Shown piece after piece: positions 14,589 through 29,530 of a stretch of 64,000 bases of DNA (position 1 is its first letter; the number at the start of each line of letters is the position of its first letter). Position numbers and translations under genes: made by a program. The stretch spans positions 138,288 to 202,287 of the forward strand of contig JAREIK010014468.1 in assembly GCA_029783825.1 (NCBI GenBank), read 5' to 3'. The notes below the pieces were generated by a model. It was not told where the DNA came from and did no database searches. It was given only the letters and a program-made list of their open reading frames with translations. The stretch comes from Sapria himalayana. Lineage: Eukaryota; Streptophyta; Magnoliopsida; Malpighiales; Rafflesiaceae.

Positions 14589-14951
14589 TTAAGGGGGCAT
14601 TTGTTTTTTTTTCTTAATGCTTAATAAAACTTTTCATGAGCAAAATGCTTAATGGCACTTAATAGCATTAAGAATTAAGTTGTTTTTTTTAATATTGTAT
14701 TTCTATTAAGAGAGGGAGGATTTTTTATTTATGAAGGGGAAATCGAAAATGCTAGATTGAGCATTGTTCTATACGACATTGTTCGATTTCTCTTTTTCTG
14801 AATAGAAAAGGCCAAAAAAAAGTAGCTTAATAGTTTAAGCATTTTTTAAATAATTTTAAGTGAACAGAGTTAAAAATATATCATATGTTTTAGCTTAATG
14901 CTGAAACTGGTTTGTTTTCAGCATTAAACCGAAAAAACAAACACCCCTTAA
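14589..14951. mobile_element. MITE-like element nested in A
   Basis: About 363 bases begin TTAAGGGGGCATTTG and end in the approximate inverse CAAACACCCCTTAA. The inner parts are also inverted (TTAATGCTTAATA near the left, CAGCATTAAACC near the right). There is no coding capacity. The TTAA at each edge could be part of the inverted repeat or a target duplication. Termini of the type GGGGTGTTTGTTTTTT are common in plant hAT-like MITEs, so hAT is my best guess. Confidence 0.65.
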
Positions 14952-15935
14952 GACTCATCTTAATTTTTTTTTACTTAATAAAATATTTTCAACAAATTAA
15001 TGTGCATGTAGCAAGTCACAAATGAAAAGCAAACACCTTTCAATTTAGAAAAATCAAATTTATTAAACAATAAATATATAAATAATTTCAAAAAATAGAT
15101 GTTTAGGCTTCATATAGAAAAACATATCAAATGGATAAAAAATTTGTAAACTTAATATAGCAAGGCACACATGAAAAGATTATTGGTATTCAAGACACTT
15201 TACTAATAATTATAAATACTCTTTATGTTAAAAATATACAATTATATATTTTTTAAATTTATAATTTTTTAAGAATTCATATTAATTTTTATTAAGATAA
15301 TATGAAAAAATTTTCAAGTCATAAAATTACATTTTATTTTTTATAATTTATAATTTATAAAATTCTAAAAATTACTTAAAGTGAGTTTATTATTAAGAAA
15401 AATTTATATTTATTAAATTTAAAAAAGATGAAATATTAAAATCTAATAGTATAAATTTAACTCAATTATTTAGTTCTTATAAATTTTAGTAGGGACAAAT
15501 ATCTGTGTACTTATCTTTAAATATATCAATATATTTTCATTTTATTATTATGAAAAAATTATAAATTTTTTTATAATTCAAAATTTTCAAATTTTTTATT
15601 AATTATTTTTTAAAAAATTTCTTTTAGGCATAAACCTATTTTTTAAACTTAAAATAATATTAATATTTACTATTTTTTTCGTTAATTATGATATTTTTAT
15701 AAATATATTATATTTTATCATACTATGAATTATATAATATTTTTATTAGTAGAAATTTTATTGTATGTTCATTTATTTTTTAAAATATCATTAAAAATTA
15801 GTGATAAAATTTATCCCCAACCCAAATAGCTAGGGAAAAATCTCTAGCTAAATAGATATATTTTGTGAAAAATAAAATTTAAAGAATAATCGCTCATAAT
15901 AAAATATAAAATAGTAAAAAAAATCAGATAATTAG

Positions 15936-16340
15936 TTAGCGATGGATTTTGTATCGATCTAATTAGCTAGGAAAAATTCGTATCAAAATTCGTCGCTAAA
16001 TTTCTAGCTTTTATTTGAGTGAAATTTATGATTATATTAGCGATAGATTATGTCCGGAACTAATTAGCTATGAAAAATCCGTCGCTAAATCCATTGCTAA
16101 ATTCTCTACTTTTATTTGCGTGGAATTTACGAGCATATTAGCGATGGTTTATGTCTGGATCTAATTAGCTAGGGAAAATCCGTTGCTAAATCTATCGCTA
16201 AATTTCTGTCTTTTCTTTGCATGGAATTTACGAACATTTTAGCGATGAATTTTGTCCGGAACTATTTAGCCAAAAAAAATCCATGGCTAAATCCATCATT
16301 AATTTCCTACTTTTCAATGTGTAGAAATTTACGAAAAAAG
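15936..16340. repeat. 101-bp subterminal tandem repeat (5' end of element A)
   Basis: Four units begin with TTAGCGATgGATTTTGT-like sequence at about 15936, 16037, 16138 and 16239, a regular 101-base spacing. Each unit carries GTCCGGATCTAATTAGCTA, then a GTCGCTAAATC motif, then a TTTGCGTGGAATTTACGA segment. Such arrays next to a CACTA terminus are expected sites for the subterminal-binding transposon protein. The sequence from about 14960 to 15830 before it is AT-rich without features. Confidence 0.85.
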
Positions 16341-19300
16341 ATTGCGAAGAAAATTTTCAATCGACTAATTCCATCGAAAATCCATTAAAAATTTTTATTT
16401 CAATGTAAAATCAAAAATCACTAGCTTTTCCCTAGATAATTTTTCGTAATTTAGTTATGAATTGATCCCTAGGTAAATTTCCATAGCTAAATTGATATTT
16501 TCTTGTAGTGATATCAAACAATCTATCTGCCTATATGTCTGTGTATCTTTCGGCATATCTCTCTATATATCTAATTATCTATCTTTCTATCTGTTTGTAT
16601 ATCTATCTCTTTTTCAATATGTCCATCTATCTATATAGTTGTATGCCTATATGCCACTATTTTTCTATCTATTTGTCTATCTATCTATTTGTTTATTTGT
16701 CTATATATCTGTATGTGTATTTATTTATTTATATATCTATATTTCTATCTATTAGTCTATTGATCTATCTATATATGTGTCTATCTATCAATATAACTTT
16801 TTATATATCATTCTATCTATATATATATATCTATCTATCTATTTATCTATCTAACTATTAGTCTATCTATCTATCTATCTATTTATTTTTATATCTGTCT
16901 ATCTATCTATCTATCTACCTATCTGTTTGACAAACTTTGTGTCTATATATCTGTCTATCTATCTGTCTATCTATTTATCTATGTATCTATATATCTATGT
17001 GTCTATCTATTTGTCAATGTATCTGTCAATATGTCTTTATACTTGTTTTCTATCTATCTATCTATCTATCTATCTATTTGTGTATCTATATGTCTCCTAT
17101 CTATCTATCTATTTGTCTTTCTATCTGTCTATATATCTTTATATCTATCTATCATTCTATCTATCTGTCTATCTTTCTATTTGTCTATCTATCTGGCTAA
17201 CTATTTATCTATCCATCTATCTATATATCTATTTATCTATCTACCCATCTGGCTATCTATTTGTCTATCTTTTTTTTATATTGATGTATCTACCAATCTA
17301 TCTATCTATCTATATATCATTCTATCTATCTATCTGTCTATCTATCTATCTATATATCTATCTATCTATATACCAATCAATTTATCTATCAATCTAATTA
17401 ATTATCTATCCATCTATCAGAAATACTATCTTTCGCTCTATCAATACAACTTTCAATAAGTATATCTATCTATCTATCCATCTATCTATCTGTCTATTAA
17501 TCTAACTATCTATTTGTCTATATATCCATATATCTTAATGTCTCCCTATTTGTCTTTCTATCCATCTATCTATTTTTATTTCGATGTCTTATTATTTGAC
17601 TTTAAACTTTTTATTCTAATTATTTGTCTATTTATCTCTCTATCTATCGTACTATCTATCTTTCTATCTGTCTATGTAATTGTATATCTATCTTTCTATA
17701 AACCTATTTATCTATCTATCTATTTATCAAGATATCTTTTTATCTATATGTTTATCTATCTACCTATCTGTTTGTCTATATGTCATTCTATCTGTCTATC
17801 TATCTATCTATCGATCTATCTATTTGTATGTTTATCTATCTATCTATCTCTATTTATTTGATTATTTATCTATATATAAATGTATCTATTTATGTGTCTT
17901 TCTAATTATCTATCTTTCTAGCTATCTATCTATCTATATATGCATCTTTCTATCAATCTATTTATCCATGTAACTTACTATTAGTCTATCGGTATGTTTA
18001 TCTATCTATATATATGTCTTTTATCTATCTATCTATTTATATTTCTAACTATTTTTATATCTCTCTTTCTATATGCATGTCTATTAGTTTGTCTATCTAT
18101 CTATCAATCTATCTTTCTATCTAATTACCTATCTATATGTCTATCGATCTGACTATTTGTTTATCTATCTTTCTATTAATCTATCAATTTGTCAATCAAT
18201 CAATCTATCTATCTATAAGTCTAATATTTGTCAATTTGTCTATCTATCTACATATCTATCTATCTATCTATATATGTATCTATCTTTATTTTTATATGTC
18301 AGTCTATCTATCTAATTGTCTATCTATTTCTCTAATTGTCTATCTTTCTATATATCTTTGTATAGATCTATCTATCTATATATTTATCTATCTATCTATA
18401 TTTCTATGTTTTTATATATATCTTTCTATATGTCAGTATATTTGTTTGACTATCTATCTGTCTATCATTCAATCTATCTTTCTATCTATATGTCTATCTA
18501 TTTATCTTTGTTTCTTTCGATCTATCTATCTATCTTAATATTTATCTATTTGTTTATCTATCTATCAATCTACCTGTCTATCTATATGTCTATCTATTTG
18601 TATATCACTCACGTTATCTATATGTCTATCTATCTGTCTATCTGTATGTCTATTTTTCTATCTATATGTTTGCTTATTTGTTTATCTATCTGTTTTTCTA
18701 TTTATATATCTATATGTCTATCTATCAATCTATCAATGTATTTATTTATCTATCTATTTATCTATTTGCTATTTATCTTTATATCAATCAATCACTATAT
18801 CTATCTATCTAATTATTTGTCTCTCTTTATGTCTATCTATTTGTCAAGCTATCTATTTATCTATCTGTCTCACTATCTGTCTATCAATCTATATATCTAT
18901 CTGTATATCTTTCTCTTTATCTTTTTGTCTATCTATTTGTCTATCTATTTGTCTATTTTCATGTATATCTATCTATCTGCCTGTCTGTCTGTCCATCTTT
19001 CTTTCTAATTTTCTATCTATCTACCTGTTTATCTATATTTATATATATATATCTATATGACTTTTTATCTATCTATCTAAATGTCTATCTATCTAAATAT
19101 CTATCTATCTATTATCAGTTTATCTATCTACCTACCTACCTATCTATCTGTCTATTTATCTATGTGTCTATTTATATATCTATCTATCATTCTAACTATC
19201 TATATATCTATTTATATGTCTATCTATCTATCTATCTATTTATCTATCTATCTAACTATTTGTCTATCTATCTTTTAAACTATCAAAGTATCTTATAATC

Positions 19301-22300
19301 TACTTATCTATTTGTCAATCAATCTGGCAATCTATCAATCTATTTATCTTTTTTTAATCAATTAATCTATCTATCTACCTTTCTATCTATCTATCTATCT
19401 GGCTATTAATTTTTATAGCTAACTAATTTTCAATTTGTCTATCAATGATTCTATCAATCTGTCTATCAATCTATCTATCAATCTATATATCAATCTATCT
19501 ATCAATCTGTCTATCAACTTGGCTATCTATCTATCTATCTATTTGTCTATCTATAAGTCTATCACTCTGTCTATCTATCTATCTATTTGATTGTCTATTG
19601 ATCCATTTATCTACACGTCTATCTATCTATTTATCTGTCACACTATCAATCTATCTATCAGTCTTTAATTCCATTTATCTACCGATCAATCAATCAATCA
19701 ATCTATCTCTCTTTATATCTATCTATAGATCTATCTATATTTATTTCTATAAATGTATCTATATATCTTTCTAACTATCTATTTATATTTCTATCTATCT
19801 GTCTATATATATATCTATCTATATGTATTAATATTTGTCAATCTATCTATCTTTCTATCTGTTTATCTATCTATCTATCTATGTATCTTTCTTTCTTTCT
19901 TTCTTTCTGTGAATCTATATATCTATCTATATATTAGTATATCTATCTATCTAACTATCTGTCTATAAATTTTTCTATCTCTATTTATTTAGATTTATCT
20001 AACTATCTTTCTATCTATATATTCCTATTTATCTATCTATCTCTCTATCTATCTACTTATCTATAAGTCTATCTTTTTATGTATCTATCTGTTTATCTAT
20101 ATGTCTATTTATCTATCTGTCTATATGTCTATCTATCTATATATTTATCTATCTATTTGTCTGTTTGTCTATCTATCTATCTTTATGTGTATCTATCAAT
20201 CTATGTATCACTCTATCTAACATTTAACTATCTTTTAGTCTATTTATCCATCTATATATCCATCTATCTATGAGTCTATTTATGCAGCTATATATCCGTC
20301 TATTTACCTACCTATCAATCTCTTTATCTAACTATTTTTTTAACTATCTATTAATCTATCTATCAATCTGTCTATATGTGTGTCTTTCTATCTTTCTAAT
20401 TATCTATCTATCTATATATCTATCTGGCTATCTAATTATCTTTCTATTTGTATATCTATCTATCTATCTATCTGTCTATCTATATGTCTGTCAATCTATC
20501 CATCTGTATATCTATCTATCTATATGTCTATATATGTGTCTATCTTTCTATCTGTGTATCTATTTGTATATCTAACTATCTAACTATCTATCTATTGATC
20601 TATCTATCTATTTGAATATCTATCTGTATAAGTATCTATATATCTATATATGTTTATTTGTCCATCTATATGTCTATCTATCTTTCTATCTATCTTTTTA
20701 TATATCTGTCAATCTATTTGTGTATCTATCTATATATCTATTTGTCTATTAATTTATCTGTCTACCTGTCTATCTATCTATCTATTTTTGTAATTATCAA
20801 TCTATAATCTCTCTATCTACCTTTCTGTCTGTCTCTCTCTCTATCTTTATATCAATCTATCTTTCTATCAATCTTTCTTTCTATCAGTCAATCTATCTAT
20901 TTATTTGTCTATCTATTATTCTCCCTATATATCTACCTATTTATCTATTTGTCTATCTATATGGCAATCTAATTGTCTATCTATCTGACTATGTACCTAT
21001 CAATCTATCTATCTATCTGAGATTTTGTTGTCTATCTTACTATCTATCCACCACTCTAAATATCTATCTATCTATCTTCTATCTATCTATTTATCTATCT
21101 ATCTATATATCTAACTATATGTCTATCTATCTTTCTATATATCTATCTATAAATCTATCTATCTATATTTCGATCTATCTATTTTTTTATATGTCTATCT
21201 ATATGTCTATCTATCTATTTGTCTATCTATTTGTGTTTCTATGTATCTATTAATATATCTATTTATATATCAATCTATCTATCAATCTATCAACCTATCT
21301 ATTGGTATATATATCTATCTATCTATTTATATATATAATAATATCTATCTAAATATCTATCAATCTATCTAACTATATGTCTATCTATATGTCTATCTAT
21401 CTATCTATTTATCTTTCTATCTCTCTATCTCTCTATCTCTTTGTATAACTATATGTCTTTCTACCTATTAATATTTATGTCTATCTATCTATCTATCTAT
21501 CTATCTGTATATCGATATGTCTATCTATCTGTATAACAAACTGTATATCTATATGTATATCAATCTATCTATCAATTTGTTTATCAATCTGTCAATCAAT
21601 CAATCAATCTATCTATCTATCTATCTTTATATCTATCCATCTTTCTATCCATTTATCTATCTGTCTTTATATCTATTTATCTATCTATCTAACTATCTAT
21701 CAGTCAATCTATCCATCTATATATCCAGCTATCAATTCTATACCTATCCATCTATCTATGTATCTATCTATAAATCTTTCTATTTGTCTATCTGCATGTC
21801 TATCTATCTTTTTATATGACTTTATATTTGCATGTCTATCAGTCTATTTATTAGTCTATTTATCTGTTTGTCTATCTATTTTTCTATCTATTTTTCTATC
21901 TATCTTCTTATTTGTCAATCTATCGATCTGTCTATCTATTACTATGTCTATCTGTCTGTCAATCTATCAATCTATCTATATTTCTATCTATCAATCAATC
22001 AATCTATCTATCTATCTATTTGTATATCTACCTATCTATATGTTTATTTTATTATCTTTATATCTATATTTATATATGTCTGTCTATCTATCTATCTATC
22101 TATCTATCTATGTAGCAATATATTAGTCTTTCTATATATGTATTTATCTATCTATCTATATTTTTATTTATATGTATATCTATCTATCTATATATATGAC
22201 TCTATATATTTTTCTATAAATATGTCTAACGATATGTCTATCTATCAATCTATATTACTGTCTAGCTATCTTTCTATCAAACTATCTATCTATCTTTTTA

Positions 22301-23674
22301 TCTATCTATCTACTAATCTGTCTATTAATCCATATAGCTATCTATCTAATTATCTTTTTATCTGTCTATCTATCTATATGTCTATTTATCTATCTATCTA
22401 TCTCTCTATCTATCTATTTATATATCTATCTATTTATATATTTATGTGTCTAACTATCTTTATATCGATATACCTTATTATTTGTCTATCAATCTATTTA
22501 TCTATTGTCTATCTATTTGCCTAGCAATTTATCTATATACTTGTCTATCTATCTGTCTGTCTATATATCTATCTATCCATCTATATTTTAATCTATCTAT
22601 CAGTCTATCTATCTAACTTTATTTTTATCTATCTATTTATTCATCTGTCTACCTGTCAATCTATTTGTATATGTATCTATCTATCTGTCTGTCTATCAAT
22701 CAATTTGTCTATCTATCTATCTGTCTATTTGTCTATCTATCTATCTATCTATTTGAAAATCTATCTATCTATCTGTATATGTATCTATCTATCTTTCTAT
22801 CTATCTAAATATTAATCTATCTATGGCTCTGTATACAAATCTATCTATCAATCTGCTTATCAAATTATCTATCGATCTATCTATCAATCATTTTAATTAA
22901 TCTATTTTCAATCTATCTATCATTCTATGGATCAAACTGTCTATCAATCTATGTATCAATCAAATTTTAAATCTATCTATTAATCTCTCTATAAATGTGT
23001 CTATCTATCTAAATATCTATTTATCTTTCTATCTATCTATCTAACTACCTTTATATATATATGTCTATCTATACATCAATCTTAACATATATTTATCTGC
23101 CTATTTATATGTATATCTTTATATCTATCTATCTGTCTACATTTCGATATATCTGTCAGTCTATCTATCATTCTCTATATCTATCTATCAAACTACATAT
23201 TAATCTAGTTGTCTATCTATTTGTCAATCTATCTGTCTAGCTATCTATCAATCAATCTAACTATATATCTGTCTATCAATCTATCTATCTATCTAGTTGT
23301 CTATCTTTATGTCTAACTATTTATCTAACTATCTTTCTATATATATTTCTATCTATCTATTTATATAACTATTTGTCTTTCTATCTATTGATCTATCTAT
23401 CTATATGTATGTCTATCTATCTTTCTATTTTTCTATCTCTCTTTCAATCAAACTATCTATCTGTCTATATATTTGTTTTTTTATCTATCTATCTATCTAT
23501 TTGTATATCTAACTATCTATATATCTATCTATTATTCTATCTCTCTATCTATAAATCTGTCTATCTATATCCATTTATATTTGTCTATCTATATCTATAT
23601 TAATCTATCTATTTTTTTTTATCTATCTATATGTCTTTCTATATGTATATCTATCTATCTATAAATCTATTTTC

Positions 23675-23705
<31 letters not shown>

Positions 23706-25023
23706 CTATTAGTCTATCAATCTGTCTGTCTATCACTCTATAAATATATTTATTATCTATCTATTTATATGTCTATCTGTATCTAGTTTTCTATCTATCT
23801 GTCTATATATCTATATTTCTACATATCTATCTATCTGTCCATTATTCTATCTAACTATATGTCTATCTATCTATCTATCTGTCTATCTATCTATCTATTT
23901 TTCTGTCTATTTGTCATTCTATCTATCAATATACCTATCTATATATTTGTCACTTTATCTATCTAACTATTTGTCTATCTATCTATATGTCTATCAATTA
24001 TTCTATCTGTCTGTCTATTGATTTGTCTATCAATCTATCTATCTATCTATCTTTCACTTTTACTAATATTCTATATATTAATTTGTCTATCACTCTATCT
24101 AATTATCAATATGTCTTTCAATCTATATTCCAATCTGACTATCTTTCTATCGATCTATCAATTTGTCTATCCATCTATCTATCTAAATATTTATCTGTGT
24201 ATCAAATTATCTATTTATCTATCTATCTAGTCATCTATCTATCGATCCATCTATCTATCTATCTATATTTATAACTATATGTCTATCTATTTAACTATTT
24301 ATATATATAGATATATATCTATCTGTCTATCAATCTATCTATCTATATATATCTTATCTATCATCTATTCATCTATCTTACTATTTATTTATCAATTTGT
24401 TTATCTATTTGTCTATCTATATTTCTATCTATCTATTTATCTATATATCTATCTATCTATATCTATCTATCTATTTATCTATCTATCTATTTATCTATCT
24501 ATCTAATTATATATATATCAACTATCTATTTATCAAAATATTTATCTATATGTCTATTAATCTATCTAATAATCTATAAATCTATCTATTTATATGTCTA
24601 TCTATCTATCTAACTATTTATATATCCATATATTTATCTGTCTATCTTTATATCTATATATCTTTTTATCTATTTCTCTTTCTATATGTCTATCTATCTA
24701 TAATTATATCTGTCTGTATATCTCTCTATCTATCTATAAATCATCTATCTATTTATCAATCTATCTATTTTTCTATCTATCTATTTATTTGTATATCTAT
24801 TTTTTTATTTTTTTATTTATCTGTCTATATATCTACCTATCTATTTTTCTATCTATCTATTTGTCTATCTATATACCTATATATTTCTCTATATTTATGT
24901 CTATAAATATGAAATTTATATTTCTATCTATATGTATATTTATTTGTCTATTTATTTGTACATCTATTTGTCTATCTATCTGTCTATATATATATATATA
25001 TATATCTCTGTCTATATATATCA

Positions 25024-25175
25024 ATCTATTTGTCTATCTATCTGTCTATCTATTTATTTGTCAAGTTATCTATCTTATTATCTATCTCTTTTTATATTTT
25101 TCAATCCATATGTTTATCTATATTTTTATTTTTATGTCTATCTATCTATCAACCTTATTATTATTATTATATATA

Positions 25176-25224
<49 letters not shown>

Positions 25225-25526
25225 CCATCTATCTATCTAAATATCTATATATTTCTAATATATATATATATATATATTTCTATATATCTATCTATATATC
25301 TAACTATTTATCTATCTATATATCTATAATTTATTTATCTGTCTATCTATCTATGTGTCTATCTTCTGTCTATCTATCTATATAATCTATTTGTCTATCT
25401 ATCTGTCTATCTATTTATTTGTCAAGTTATCTATCTTATTATCTATCTCTTTTTATATTTTTCAATCCATATGTTTATCTATATTTTTATCTTTATGTCT
25501 ATCTATCTATCTATCAACCTTATTAT

Positions 25527-25574
<48 letters not shown>

Positions 25575-25601
25575 ATCCATCTATCTATCTAAATATCTAT
25601 A

Positions 25602-25640
<39 letters not shown>

Positions 25641-25743
25641 CTATATATCTATCTATATATCTAACTATTTATCTATCTATATATCTATAGTTTATTTATC
25701 TTTCTATCTATCTATGTGTCTATCTTCTGTCTATTTATATTTC
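25024..25743 (+). repeat. Tandem duplication of a ~360-bp block within the TATC array
   Basis: The block at about 25024-25383 recurs at 25384-25743 with few changes. Distinctive shared words are TTTGTCAAGTTATCTATC, TTTTTCAATCCATATGTTT, CAACCTTATTATTATTA followed by a long (TA)n run, AATATCTATATATTTCTA, and GTGTCTATCTTCTGTCTAT at the end. The two copies differ mainly in (TA)n length and a few substitutions, which indicates a duplication younger than most of the array's decay. Confidence 0.88.
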
Positions 25744-26908
25744 TATTTATTTTTCTATCTATATGTGTATATATCTATCTATCTAACTATCTATTTATAT
25801 GTCTATCTTTCTATATATTTATCTGTCTATCTATTTGTCTGTATATCTATCTACTAATCTATCTATCATTCTATGTGCCTATCGGTCTATCTATCTTTCT
25901 ATTTATCAATCTCACTTTCTAACTATCTATCTATTCATCTATATGTCTTTCTATTTGTCTATCTATTTATCTATCTATCTGTTTATCTATCTTTATATCT
26001 ATCTATGTATCTTTCTGTCTAACTAACTACCTATATATTTGTCTATCTATCAATATATCTATTTATCTATCTATATGTTTGTCTATCTATATATGTGTCT
26101 ATCTTTATATCTATCTATAGTTCTTTCTATCTATTTGTATATCTATTTATCTATCTATTTGTTTATCTATTTGTCTATCTATATGCCTATCTATTTGTTT
26201 ATCTATCTATATATCTATTTATCTAACTATGCATCTTTCTATCTATATGCCTATCTACCAATCTAAATTTCTGGCTATCTATCTGTATATATGTCTATTT
26301 AATTATCCATCTATCTATATACTAGACTATCTATCTATCAATCTAGTAGACTATCTATTTATTTATCTATGAATCGATCTATTTGTATATCTATCAATCT
26401 ATCTATTTGTATATCTATCAATCTATCTATATGTTTTTCTATTAATCTATCTATCAATATATTTATCTATCCATCTAACAACCTATATATTTGTATATAT
26501 ATCTATCTATCTAACGATTTGAATATCTATGTATCTAATTATATGTCTATATATCTATCTATATATCTTTCTATCTATCTTTCTATCTATCTATTTGTCT
26601 ATCTATCTATGTATATGTCTATATATCTTTCTATCTATTTGACAATCTATTTGTCGTATAATTTATTTATCTATTTATTATTTATCTCTATATAGGTGTT
26701 TCTATCTATCTATCTATCTACCTATCTATCTATCTATATGTCTAATTATCTATCTATATATTTATCTTTCTATATGTTTATCTATCTATTTATCTTTCTA
26801 TCAATTTATCTATCTATATATCTGTCTATCTATCTATCTATTAATTTGTTATCTATCTATCTAAATATATGTCTATTAATTTATATATCAATATATCTAT
26901 CTATTTGT

Positions 26909-27092
26909 CTAACTATCAATCTATTTATTAGTCTATTTATCTATCTATATATCTATAATTTGATTTGTCTATCTTTCTATCAATCTGTCTATCTATTTGT
27001 CTAACTATCAATCTATTTATTAGTCTATTTATCTATCTATATATCTATAATTTGATTTGTCTATCTTTCTATCAATCTGTCTATCTATATGT
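26909..27092 (+). repeat. Recent 92-bp tandem duplication in the TATC array
   Basis: Bases 26909-27000 and 27001-27092 are identical at all but one position by eye (TATTTGT against TATATGT at the end). Both start CTAACTATCAATCTATT and contain TATCTATAATTTGATTTG. This shows slippage or unequal exchange acting on units much longer than the 4-base repeat. Confidence 0.92.
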
Positions 27093-29496
27093 CTATCTAT
27101 CTTTCAATATATTTATGTCTCTATGAATATCTAACTATCTATTTTTATATCTATCTATCTATCTGTCTATTTATCTATATATCAATCTATATGTCAAAAT
27201 ATCTCTCTATCTATATGTCTATCTATCTATTAATTTATCTATCTATCAATCTATCTATCTATTTTTATATCTCTCTATCTTTATTTATTTCTATCTATCT
27301 ATCTATCTATATGACTTTCTATCTATATATCTATCTATTTTTTTATCTATATGTCTAAATATCTTTCTATCCAGATGTTTATCAATTTATCTATCTATCT
27401 ACCTACCCTACCAACCTACCTATCTATATGTCAATCTTTATATCTATATATTTATCTATTTATCTATTTATCTATTTATCTATCTATCCATCTAATTATC
27501 AATATATTTGTATGTCTATGTCTCTATCTATCTTTTTATCTATCTGGATATCTATTTGTCTGTCTAAATATCTATATTTTGTCTATCTACCTATATATCT
27601 ATATATTTGTTTATCTATCTATCTATTTATTTGTATATTTATCTATCTATCTATCTTTCTAAGTATCTATCTATCTCTATATCTATCTATCTATCTATCA
27701 ATCTATGTGTATCTCTCTATTTGTTTCTATATATGTCTATTTATCTATCTTTCTATCTATCTATCATTATTTCTATATACCTATCTATTTATCTATCTTT
27801 CTATCTATTTATCTATCAGTCTAAATATTTTTCTATAGATATGTCTATCACTATGTCTATCAAACTAACTAAAGTTCAATCTATTTTCTATATATATATA
27901 TATATATATATCTATCTATCTATCTTTTGATTTGACTTTTTATTTGTATATCTATCTTTATATCAAACAATCTATCAATCTATTTTTCTATCTATTTTTC
28001 TATCTTTCTATTTGTTTATCTTTCTATTTATTTATCAATCAATTTACCTATGTGTGTATTTGTTGATCTATGTATCTATATGTCTATCTATCTGTCTATC
28101 TATTTATTTATTGATTTGTCAATCTAATTATCTATCTATGCATCCATCCATCTATCTATCTATCAGTCTATTTATTCATATATATATATACACATCCATC
28201 AATCCTTCTATATGTCAATCTATCTATCTGACTATCTAATCTTTTATCTATCTATCTATCTTTTTTTCTATCTATCCTTTAATCTAACTATCTATATATC
28301 CATCTATATATCTAAATATCTATCTATCTATCTATCTATCTGTGTATCTTTCTTTCTATTTTCATTCCTATCTGCATGTTTATTTGTCTGTCTCTTGTCT
28401 ATTTATTTGTCTCTATTTCTGTCTTTCTTTATGTCTCTCAATCTAACTATCTATGTATCATCTGTCTGTCTATCTATCTTTATACATGTATGTCTATATG
28501 TCTATCTATCTATTTATCTATCTGTCTATAACTCTGTATGTCTATTTGTATGTCTATCTATCTATCTATCTCTTTATCAATCTATTTATCTATCTGTCTA
28601 TCTGTCTATCTATCTATCTATAAATATGTCTATTTATATATCAACCAATCTATTTGTCTATCTATATGTCTATCTATATATATGTCTATCAATAGATCTG
28701 TCTATCTATCTATATGTCTATCTATCTATCTATTTATCTATCTATCTGTATGCCTATTTGCATTTTTATCGGTCTATCCATCTAAATGTCTATCTATTTG
28801 TCTATTTGATTATCTATCTATATGTATATCTAACAGCCTATCTATTTGTCTATCTCTCTATATATCTATATGTCTTTTTTATATTTCTATTTATCTATCT
28901 ATCTATATATGTATATATATGACTATCTATTTGTCAATCTATAAGTTTATCTATCTATATATTTATTTGTTTATCTATCTATATATACATCTCTCTATAT
29001 ATCTGACTATCTATATTGTCTAGCTATATGTCTATATATCTATCTATCTATTTGTCTATTTATCTATCTATCTATGTATCTATTTATATATTTTTATATC
29101 TATATGTTTATCAATATTTCTATCTATATGTCAATCTTTCTACCTATCTATTTATCTATTTGTATAATATCTGTCGATCTATCTGTTTAACTATTTATCT
29201 ATGTATCAGCCTATAAATCTATCTATATATCTTTCTATCTACATGTCAATATATCTATCTATCTATATATCTATCTCTCTATTTATCTATCTATTTATTT
29301 ATCTATTATTTATCTATCTATGTGTCTATCTTTCTGTCAATCAATCTTTCTACCTATTTTTCTATATATTTTTATATCTATATGCATATATATATTTTTA
29401 TCTATCTATCTATCTGCCTATATATCTATCTATCTACTTGTCTATCCATCTATCTATCTATTTGTCTATTTATTTTTCTATCTATCTATCTATCTC

Positions 29497-29530
<34 letters not shown>

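Larger units (their letters stand above)
8427..16510 (-). mobile_element. CACTA (En/Spm) element A, non-autonomous, inverted
   Basis: The element begins with CACTACAAAAAAATTTTC and ends with the reverse complement of CACTACAAGAAAATATC, giving imperfect terminal inverted repeats. Both ends carry dense subterminal motifs of the type GCTAGGGA and GCGACGGATT. The flanking triplets (TTC and ATA) do not match, so a clean target-site duplication is not visible. A 3' tail shared with elements B and C (a GATTATACTTTACGCACTG block at about 9087-9106, then a TTGTATCGGAATAA block at about 9000) lies near its left end in reverse orientation. The element therefore reads right to left. I found no transposase. 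Its interior is AT-rich, with tandem repeats, one MITE and two short exon-like pieces. Confidence 0.88.

Noticed and set aside
8427..16510. Target-site duplication for element A
   Set aside because: Flanking triplets TTC and ATA do not match; a shift of one or two bases does not help, so I do not claim one.
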